Shown: positions 1 through 4,667 of the stretch, one piece after another
Layout of the letters: the number at the start of each line of letters is the position of its first letter
Position numbering within the stretch: position 1 is the stretch's first letter
The notes under the pieces: generated by a model
Databases searched by the model: none
Seen by the model: the letters and a program-made list of their open reading frames with translations, nothing else
What the model was told of the DNA's origin: nothing
Program-made: the position numbers and the translations under genes
From: Saprospiraceae bacterium
GTDB lineage: Bacteria > Bacteroidota > Bacteroidia > Chitinophagales > Saprospiraceae
Direction: 5' to 3'
Assembly (NCBI GenBank): GCA_020850025.1
Contig: JADZFI010000494.1
Location: forward strand, 1-5,954
Length of the DNA stretch: 5,954 nt

Positions 1-1
1 C

Positions 2-247
2 CAGAATCTCGAAGAGGTTAACATCCGCGAAGAAGTAAAAGGACTATCGCTCTCCTGGGGCCTCGGTGGAGGCATTGAATATGAACTGGCTACCAACGCC
101 ACGCTGGTAGCAGGTCTGGCTTTTCAAAAGCAGTTCACCGATGTCACCCGCGATGGTTTTGTGGAAAAAACGCCCGGAAACTGGCAGAAGGAAGACTCAA
201 AAGCCACCTTCGGAAATCTGGCACTGAGGCTGGGTTTGTTTTTCTAG
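2..247 (+). CDS. C-terminal end of an outer-membrane beta-barrel protein (5' partial)
   Basis: An open frame runs in from the left edge and stops at TAG 245-247, leaving the last 81 residues. They alternate polar and hydrophobic residues in stretches that look like transmembrane beta-strands: LSLSWGLGGGIEYEL, then NATLVAGLAFQKQF, then a polar loop of about 25 residues, then a final strand ATFGNLALRLGLFF. A last strand ending in Phe is the usual signal recognised by the BAM machinery, so the protein is most likely a small barrel of the PorT/OMP_b-brl type common in Bacteroidota. The N-terminus, signal peptide and length are outside the window, so no specific function can be given. It is convergent with the ArsR gene to its right, and a large inverted repeat begins 11 bases after the stop. 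The family call is inference from strand pattern only. Confidence 0.7.
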   Translation, partial: QNLEEVNIREEVKGLSLSWGLGGGIEYELATNATLVAGLAFQKQFTDVTRDGFVEKTPGNWQKEDSKATFGNLALRLGLFF

Positions 248-258
248 AAGACAGGTTT

Positions 259-396
259 CATTGAGGCCGTCTCATAAGTCGCATTTTTAGTTTTACCGCA
301 GAGGCGGAGAGACGCTGAGGTGGATAGTATTGATTATCAAAACTTCTGCGCCTCTCCGGCTCTGCGGTAAAATTAACTTATGATACGGCCTCCATG
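259..396. repeat. Long imperfect inverted repeat (MITE/REP-like), possible bidirectional terminator
   Basis: The left arm (259-321) and right arm (342-396) are reverse complements over most of their length, around a 20-base loop. Matching blocks, outermost first, are GAGGCCGT, TCATAAGT, TTTTACCGCAGAG and CGGAGAG; the left arm has an extra 8-base bulge between the second and third blocks. The element fills nearly all the space between two convergent stop codons (247 and 408). The CCGCAGAG...GAGACGC core resembles a repeat type I recall from intergenic regions of many bacterial genomes, which I could not check here. It has no coding capacity. A transcript from either side would fold into a long hairpin, so it may end or protect both convergent messages, but neither side shows a strong U-tract directly after the stem. 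Confidence 0.8.
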
Positions 397-407
397 CACA
401 ACCACAC

Positions 408-719
408 TTAATCCCGCAACAACGACACCGCGCGGGTAGCCTTGGCTATACGGTCGTAATCCAGACTGTAATAAATGAATTTCCGATCCCGGCGGGTGTT
501 GACCAAGGCCGCCTGTCGAAGTACCCGCAGATGCTGTGAGGCAATAGATTGTTCAATGTTGAGCGCCGTGTGAATCTCTCCCACATTGGCGCAACCATTG
601 TTGTCGTGAATCACACGAATGATGTTCATGCGAACGGGGTGTGCCAATGCCTTGATGGCGCGCACGGCCGGACGTAGTTGTTCCCCATGGATCATGGTGG
701 GGAGGGTGTGTTTGTTCAT
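408..719 (-). CDS. ArsR-family winged-helix transcriptional regulator (first of two)
   Basis: A 103-residue protein with the ArsR/SmtB fold. A first helix region contains AIKALAHPVRMNIIRVI (about 21-37), the helix-turn-helix has its recognition helix at about 57-69 (QSIASQHLRVLRQ), and the beta-wing is RRDRKFIYYSL (76-86). Proteins of this family bind dyad operators as dimers and usually repress until a ligand or oxidant releases them. The classic metal motif ELCVCDL is absent; the only cysteine is Cys43, so the signal cannot be predicted. I chose ATG 717-719 as start. The frame stays open to a TTG at 765-767, which would add 16 residues including CPIC, but that TTG lies inside an inverted repeat that looks like an operator. 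The neighbour at 885-1223 is a paralogue, with a terminator between them, so this gene probably has its own promoter. Confidence 0.88.
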   Translation of the reverse strand: MNKHTLPTMIHGEQLRPAVRAIKALAHPVRMNIIRVIHDNNGCANVGEIHTALNIEQSIASQHLRVLRQAALVNTRRDRKFIYYSLDYDRIAKATRAVSLLRD

Positions 720-758
720 AATTTGTTTTGTAAACGGATCCTTACAAATAGGGCAACG

Positions 759-793
759 GTATGGCAAAGATGCAGTTCAGAATTTTACCATAC
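759..793. promoter_or_regulatory. Candidate ArsR operator (inverted repeat) upstream of the first arsR gene
   Basis: GTATGGCAAA (759-768) and TTTACCATAC (784-793) are reverse complements at 9 of 10 positions, separated by 15 bases. The dyad ends 39 bases upstream of the chosen ATG of the 408-719 gene. ArsR regulators commonly bind dyads near their own promoter, so autoregulation is a reasonable inference. I did not find the same half-site before the second arsR gene. No clear TAnnTTTG box was found, so the promoter itself is not placed. Confidence 0.4.
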
Positions 794-800
794 AAGTGCA

Positions 801-847
801 ATAAATAAAAAACGCGAGCTTTGCCGGAGTACGACAAGGCTCGCGTT
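801..847 (-). terminator. Intrinsic terminator of the second arsR gene
   Basis: AACGCGAGC (811-819) pairs with GCTCGCGTT (839-847), and the stem extends inward through TTTG/CAAG to 13 pairs with one G-U wobble. Read on the minus strand, the hairpin is followed by TTTTTATTTATT, a good U-tract. It begins 38 bases after the stop codon of the 885-1223 gene, so it most likely ends that transcript and separates it from the 408-719 gene. Confidence 0.82.
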
Positions 848-884
848 GAGCGCCAAATTTTTAGATATTATCTTTTTTGCAAGA

Positions 885-1223
885 TCAGGCAGCCAGCTCC
901 TCCACCAGAGATGATATCTGACCAATACGGCTGCGGTTCACAGAATAAAAGATGAACTTTCCGTCGCGCTCGGTTTGAACAACTCCCGCATTGCGCAGGA
1001 TAGCAAGATGCTGACTGGCAACACTTTGCTCCAGACGCAGTTTCACGTAAATTTCCGTGACGGTCATGCGCTTATTTTCCTCGATCAGATCGAGCATTTT
1101 CTGGCGTAGCTTGTGGTTTACTGCCCGCAATACCAGTGCGGCTTTGCGAAGCTCAACGTAGTCCAGGTGTGCATCATGCGCCCCGTTCTTGAGCGACACC
1201 CGTTCAATATTTGTCTTTCCCAT
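885..1223 (-). CDS. ArsR-family winged-helix transcriptional regulator (second of two, cysteine-free)
   Basis: A 112-residue protein starting at ATG 1221-1223. It has the ArsR layout: helices around residues 24-49 (ELRKAALVLRAVNHKLRQ onward), a helix-turn-helix with recognition helix EQSVASQHLAILRNAG (65-80), and a wing ERDGKFIFYSV (85-95). It is clearly related to the 408-719 protein through the shared EQS(I/V)ASQHL and KFI(Y/F)YS stretches, so the two look like products of an old duplication. It contains no cysteine, so it cannot sense metal or oxidant through thiols, and no obvious His/Asp metal pair is visible in the last helix. It may sense another ligand or act as a constitutive DNA-binding protein. 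A strong terminator follows. A 12-base palindrome and a weak sigma-54-like sequence lie upstream. The family is sure; targets and signal are unknown. Confidence 0.9.
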   Translation of the reverse strand: MGKTNIERVSLKNGAHDAHLDYVELRKAALVLRAVNHKLRQKMLDLIEENKRMTVTEIYVKLRLEQSVASQHLAILRNAGVVQTERDGKFIFYSVNRSRIGQISSLVEELAA

Positions 1224-1242
1224 ACTAAATGTTTTGAAATTG

Positions 1243-1254
1243 TGAGAGGTCTCA
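1243..1254. promoter_or_regulatory. Palindrome, candidate operator of the second arsR gene
   Basis: TGAGAGGTCTCA has perfect 5-base arms around a central GG, with its near edge 19 bases upstream of the ATG at 1223. Copies of GTTTTG flank it on both sides (1231-1236 and 1255-1260) as a direct repeat. Position and symmetry suit a binding site for an autoregulating ArsR dimer, but the arms are short and this is inference. Confidence 0.3.
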
Positions 1255-1390
1255 GTTTTGGATGCTATTTCACTGAAAAAACTGTGCCAGATTGAATATT
1301 GAAAAATAAATATACAATTAATTTATTAAACGTAAGTCATTTAATTACAGTATTAAAACAGGCAAAAGAAATCAATAAATTGAAAAACAA

Positions 1391-2119
1391 TCATATTTTT
1401 GTTAACAGGGTACTTTCCCGTGGAGTAGTGATATTCGGCGGTTTCATATAGAAAGGCTCAAAGTAGGCAATGTCTTGAAAATCAGCTTTTTGAAAGGCTT
1501 CTTCTGCCAGCGGCGCCAAAAAAGAGGCCGAACATTTCGTGATATTTGAAATAACCGTTTGATTGGGAATCGTAGCGCTGGTTGCCTTAACCGCGCCGTT
1601 CCCTGATAAAACAATCCGGAGTAGTGCCGGGCTTCCTGTTTTGTCTAACAGGTATTTTTCAAACGAATTGTTTTCAAAAATAAGAGGCTGAGGCGGAGCT
1701 ACTTCTTTCAACTGGCCATCAAACAACGCCAGCCAAACCTCCTGCCGCCGGGCATCAAGCATGGGTACATACAAAGCATCAGGTGTTGCGCCCGTATCTG
1801 CATTTTTCGAAGCCAGCGCCAATGCATGCAAGGTATCTACCGCAATCAAAGGCTTATCCAGGGCATAGCAAATACCCTTGGCAACCGAGGCTCCTACCCG
1901 TAGAGAGGTGTAGGAGCCGGGCCCTTTGCTCAGGGCAACCGCATCCATGACTGCCAGAGGCAATCCGGACTGATGCAGACACTCCTGTATCTGAATGGTC
2001 AGCAGCGCTGCATGTTGCAGGGTTTCCGGCGTTTCCACCAATGCAGTCACCCGGCCGTCGATAGCCACAGCAACAGAACAAACCTCGCTGGAGGTTTCCA
2101 AAAGCAGGATTTTACTCAT
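1391..2119 (-). CDS. tsaB: tRNA N6-threonylcarbamoyladenosine (t6A37) biosynthesis protein TsaB
   Basis: TsaB (YeaZ) is a non-catalytic ASKHA-fold partner that works with TsaD and TsaE to transfer threonylcarbamoyl onto A37 of tRNAs reading ANN codons, in the cytoplasm. The protein is 242 residues from ATG 2117-2119, a normal bacterial length. It shows the N-terminal strand ILLLETSSEVCSVAVA (4-19), the conserved His in LQHAALL (34-40), the family signature GPGSYTSLRVG (66-76) and the LDARRQEVWLALFD strand pair (121-134). The signature has Ser where many relatives have Gly. An in-frame ATG at 2150-2152 would add 11 residues with no family similarity and lies within the promoter dyad, so the later start is preferred. 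The gene is divergent from the DUF4286 gene. No terminator hairpin is visible in the AT-rich 167 bases before the arsR gene downstream. Confidence 0.95.
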   Translation of the reverse strand: MSKILLLETSSEVCSVAVAIDGRVTALVETPETLQHAALLTIQIQECLHQSGLPLAVMDAVALSKGPGSYTSLRVGASVAKGICYALDKPLIAVDTLHALALASKNADTGATPDALYVPMLDARRQEVWLALFDGQLKEVAPPQPLIFENNSFEKYLLDKTGSPALLRIVLSGNGAVKATSATIPNQTVISNITKCSASFLAPLAEEAFQKADFQDIAYFEPFYMKPPNITTPRESTLLTKI

Positions 2120-2137
2120 GTGGGTAGGAATAGGTTG

Positions 2138-2167
2138 CAAAAGTACGGGCACTCCGCCCTACTTTTG
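2138..2167. promoter_or_regulatory. Divergent promoter dyad between tsaB and the DUF4286 gene
   Basis: CAAAAGTACGGGC (2138-2150) and GCCCTACTTTTG (2156-2167) are reverse complements apart from one bulged C. Each arm contains TACTTTTG, an exact match to the Bacteroidota -7 consensus TAnnTTTG: on the plus strand at 2160-2167 (towards DUF4286/aroA) and on the minus strand at 2145-2138 (towards tsaB). A TTG at 2135-2137 could be the plus-strand -33 element, 22 bases away. A TTTG read on the minus strand from 2173-2170 is 24 bases from the other box, which is longer than ideal. Predicted leaders are short, roughly 10-20 bases. Confidence 0.6.
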
Positions 2168-2191
2168 GGCAAAATTTGCACTTGCTGTATC

Positions 2192-2521
2192 ATGCTGCTT
2201 TATAATGTGACTGTTACCATTGACCACGACGTTCATGAGGACTGGCTGCGCTGGATGAAAGAAACCCACATCCCGGATGTGATGATCACCGGAATGTTCA
2301 TCTCATACAGATTGTGCCGCCTCACCAACCATGAACACACCGATGCTGAAATCTACACGATTCAGTATGCGGTGAAAGACATGGCGCATTTGATACGATA
2401 CCAGAATGAATTTGCGCCTGAACTTCAGCGACAGCATATGGAGCGCTACAATGGGAAATATGCGGCATTTCGCAGTGTAATGGAGGTGCTGGACCACAAT
2501 GAACGAGGATACGATGAATGA
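2192..2521 (+). CDS. DUF4286 family protein
   Basis: A 109-residue protein of unknown function that I recognise as DUF4286. The N-terminus reads MLLYNVTVTIDHDVHEDWLRWMKE, followed by HIPDVMITGMF (26-36), and the C-terminal half has a helical, charged stretch ending MERYNGKYAAFRSVMEVL. The pattern of a strand, a W-rich helix and further strands suits a small alpha/beta domain, perhaps a ferredoxin-like dimer; that is inference. There is no signal peptide or membrane segment, so it should be cytoplasmic. I start it at ATG 2192-2194, about 25 bases after the plus-strand TACTTTTG box; the longer open frame from 1973 is antisense to tsaB and lacks family similarity. Its 3' end overlaps or abuts the start of aroA, so the two are probably translated from one message. 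Confidence 0.88.
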   Translation: MLLYNVTVTIDHDVHEDWLRWMKETHIPDVMITGMFISYRLCRLTNHEHTDAEIYTIQYAVKDMAHLIRYQNEFAPELQRQHMERYNGKYAAFRSVMEVLDHNERGYDE

Positions 2522-3812
2522 TGATATGACGAACAACGGGTTAAAGTCGCTGAGGCTCGGCCGAACCCTCAGGGCTACCGTTACGCTGGACGGATCAAAA
2601 AGCATCAGTAACCGGGCGCTGATCGCGCTGGCCCTTGCAGGAGAAACCCCGGAAAAATGGTTGTCCGGACTCTCTACCTCAAAAGATACGGTCACCCTGC
2701 AAAAACTGCTTCAAAACCCTGAAAACCCAGTTTTTGATGCCGGCGATGCAGGAACGGTCTTTCGGTTTCTGACAGCTTACCTGAGCACGCGCCCCGGTGT
2801 AAAAACCCTGACCGGCTCCACACGAATGCTGGAGCGCCCTGTTGGTCCTCTGGTAGAGGCGCTGCAGTCGCTGGGCGCAGACATTCGTTTTCTTGGCCGG
2901 GATGGCTATCCTCCGCTTCAGATTGGTGAGATGCAACCGCAAGGCCGCACGGTTCGTGTAGCCGCCAATGTAAGCAGCCAGTTTCTTTCGGCCCTGCTGC
3001 TTATTGGCCCTTACCTGCCCGATGGACTTGAGGTAATACCCGAAGGGCCACTGGTTTCCAGGCCCTATCTGGATATGACACTGGGGGTGATGCGGCACTT
3101 TGGCGCCCAGGCAGAATGGCAGGGTAATGCGGTGGCGGTGAAACCTGGTATTTACCACCCTCAACCCTTGTCTATTGAGGCCGACTGGTCGGCGGCCTCT
3201 TACTGGTATGCCCTGGCCGCTTTTTCGGATGAGCTCGACCTGACGCTCCGCGGATTGCATCGCGACAGCTGGCAAGGGGACTCCGTGTTGCCGCGTATGA
3301 TGGAGCAATTCGGCATCCAAACCACTTTTGGAGAACAGGAGATCCGTTTGCAAAAATCGGGCAAGCCGGCCCGACCGCTGTTTCAATGGGATTTCCTGGA
3401 GTGCCCGGATATCGCCCAAACCCTGGCAGTTGTCTGTGCCGGATTGGGTGTAACAGGCTTGTTCAGCGGCCTGGAAACCCTCAGCATCAAGGAAACAGAC
3501 CGAATTAGTGCCATTAAAACCGAGTTGGCCAAGGTGGGTGTGAGCTTTGTGAAATTGCCGCCTCATTTTTCCAAAAAACAACCTGATAAAACTTTCTACA
3601 GCCTGGAAGGACAGGCTTCATGGGCCAACACCGTCCGGTTTGCCACTTACGGCGACCACCGTATGGCTATGGCCTTTGCCGCATTGGGCATGCTTGGCCC
3701 AGTGGAAATTGAAAACCCCGACGTGGTAGCCAAATCTTATCCCAACTTCTGGCAAGATTTACGGCTTACGGCTTACGGTGGACGGCGTACGGCCGTGGCG
3801 CCAAAGCCCTAA
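2514..3812 (+). CDS. aroA: 3-phosphoshikimate 1-carboxyvinyltransferase (EPSP synthase)
   Basis: This enzyme joins phosphoenolpyruvate to shikimate-3-phosphate, the sixth step of the shikimate pathway to chorismate and aromatic amino acids. In order the protein shows GSKSISNRA (PEP/S3P-binding Lys and Arg), GDAGTVFRFLTA, RMLERPVGPLVEAL, NVSSQFLSALL, ECPDIAQTLAV (catalytic Asp), IKETDRISAI (Glu and Arg), YGDHRMAMAFA (Arg) and AKSYPNFW (Lys), so all key residues are present. GDAGT replaces the GNAGT of E. coli but keeps the Gly. Starts are possible at 2499, 2514 and 2526; 2514 has GAGG five bases upstream and overlaps the DUF4286 stop by 8 bases, giving 432 residues. The last 16 residues, after SYPNFWQDL, are encoded by a palindromic repeat, which also supplies the TAA, and are unlikely to be part of the ancestral protein. 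Confidence 0.97.
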   Translation: MNDDMTNNGLKSLRLGRTLRATVTLDGSKSISNRALIALALAGETPEKWLSGLSTSKDTVTLQKLLQNPENPVFDAGDAGTVFRFLTAYLSTRPGVKTLTGSTRMLERPVGPLVEALQSLGADIRFLGRDGYPPLQIGEMQPQGRTVRVAANVSSQFLSALLLIGPYLPDGLEVIPEGPLVSRPYLDMTLGVMRHFGAQAEWQGNAVAVKPGIYHPQPLSIEADWSAASYWYALAAFSDELDLTLRGLHRDSWQGDSVLPRMMEQFGIQTTFGEQEIRLQKSGKPARPLFQWDFLECPDIAQTLAVVCAGLGVTGLFSGLETLSIKETDRISAIKTELAKVGVSFVKLPPHFSKKQPDKTFYSLEGQASWANTVRFATYGDHRMAMAFAALGMLGPVEIENPDVVAKSYPNFWQDLRLTAYGGRRTAVAPKP

Positions 3813-3838
3813 GCCGTCCACCGTAAGCCGTCCACCGT
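3759..3838. repeat. Palindromic tandem repeat spanning the aroA stop codon
   Basis: The left part holds TTACGGC twice (3759-3772) and runs on into TTACGGTGGACGGC. The right part is TAAGCCGTCCACCG twice in exact tandem (3810-3837). The 26-base arms 3761-3786 and 3813-3838 are reverse complements at 23 positions; the three mismatches form one block, CTT against TGG. The loop contains smaller palindromes, ACGGCCGT and GGCGCC. The element covers the last 16 sense codons of aroA and the stop, and ends 10 bases before the methyltransferase ATG. No U-tract follows, so it is less likely to be a terminator than an intra-operon stability or REP-like hairpin. Confidence 0.8.
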
Positions 3839-3848
3839 TAACATAATT

Positions 3849-4667
3849 ATGAACACAGGAAAACTCACCACCCCTTTTCGCAGACTTGGCCTGATGCATT
3901 GGCTGGACAAGCTGAAATTCGGGGTGCAAAAGCTTAGGTTTGGCACTCGCAATGCCAGGTATGCGCAAATGCATCCGGGAATAGCTTTTCCTCCGGATTA
4001 TATGTTGTTCGAAGCCTTTCAGCTGGATTATCAGAAATATCTGGAAGGTGGGAGACGCACCGCCGAGTGGATCAAGGATTTGTTGGAGCAGTATGGCTCC
4101 ATGGAGGGTAAAACATTGCTCGACTGGGGCTGTGGTCCGGCGCGGGTGGTGCGGCATTTCCCGGACCTGCTGGGAGACAGGGCCCAAATTCATGGTACCG
4201 ACTACAACCCATCCACCGTTGCCTGGTGCAGGGAGCATATTTCCGGCGTCAAGTTTGCCCAAAACAGGCTCCATCCGCCAACTGACTATGCTGACGGGAT
4301 GTTCGATTTTATATATGGCATCTCCATTTTTACCCACCTTTCCGAACCCAACCACAAAGCCTGGTTTGATGAACTGATGCGCATTTGTCGACCGGGGGCG
4401 GTGGTGCTGCTCACCACCCACGGGGAGATTTTCCGGCATAAGCTGACCGAATCAGAGCAGGAGCAGTTCAACAGGGGCCAACTGGTGGTGCGTGGGAATG
4501 TGGTGGAAGGACACCGGGTGTTTGCGGCCTTTCAGCCGCCGGCCTATTTGCGCGAACTGTTTTCTGCTCAGGCGGAAATTTTGCAACATATCCCGGGTCT
4601 GCCAAAGCAATGGGGCCTAGAGCAGGATGTTTGGATACTGCGGAAAAAATCAGGATTTACTGGCTGA
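3849..4667 (+). CDS. Class I SAM-dependent methyltransferase, substrate unknown
   Basis: A 272-residue protein with a Rossmann-fold methyltransferase domain in its middle. Motif I is LLDWGCGPAR (90-99), the acidic motif II is GTDYNP (116-121) with Asp contacting the SAM ribose, the post-motif is FDFIYGISIFTHLSE (152-166), and the motif III region is RICRPGAVVLLTTHGE (178-193). An N-terminal segment of about 85 residues with FPPDYMLFEAFQLDYQKY precedes the domain and probably shapes the substrate pocket. This layout recalls methyltransferases found near glycan or lipid genes, but no such gene is visible here, so the substrate is left open. No signal peptide is seen. The ATG lies 36 bases after the aroA stop with no promoter box visible, so co-transcription with aroA is likely. 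The 3' end overlaps the convergent antiporter gene by 18 bases. Confidence 0.9.
   Translation: MNTGKLTTPFRRLGLMHWLDKLKFGVQKLRFGTRNARYAQMHPGIAFPPDYMLFEAFQLDYQKYLEGGRRTAEWIKDLLEQYGSMEGKTLLDWGCGPARVVRHFPDLLGDRAQIHGTDYNPSTVAWCREHISGVKFAQNRLHPPTDYADGMFDFIYGISIFTHLSEPNHKAWFDELMRICRPGAVVLLTTHGEIFRHKLTESEQEQFNRGQLVVRGNVVEGHRVFAAFQPPAYLRELFSAQAEILQHIPGLPKQWGLEQDVWILRKKSGFTG

Noticed and set aside
720..767. TTG-initiated N-terminal extension of the first ArsR protein with a CPIC motif
   Set aside because: TTG is a poor start, the region overlaps an inverted repeat, and ArsR proteins begin well at the ATG at 719. Kept as an open question in the findings.
1318..1329. TTAATTTATTAA dyad in the AT-rich spacer
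   Set aside because: Such a short A/T-only palindrome is expected by chance in this composition.
1973..2191. Upstream extension of the DUF4286 frame
   Set aside because: It is antisense to tsaB and crosses the divergent promoter; family similarity starts at MLLYNV (2192).
2679..3581. 300-residue open frame on the minus strand inside aroA
   Set aside because: It is fully antisense to a well-conserved EPSP synthase, shows no recognisable domain, and its composition looks like a frame shadow.
3759..3838. CRISPR-like array
   Set aside because: The repeats are two or three short tandem units with no spacers, and the structure is an inverted repeat.
3759..4439. 226-residue minus-strand open frame over the methyltransferase
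   Set aside because: Antisense to a gene with clear SAM-binding motifs; no family similarity seen, and it begins in the middle of that gene.
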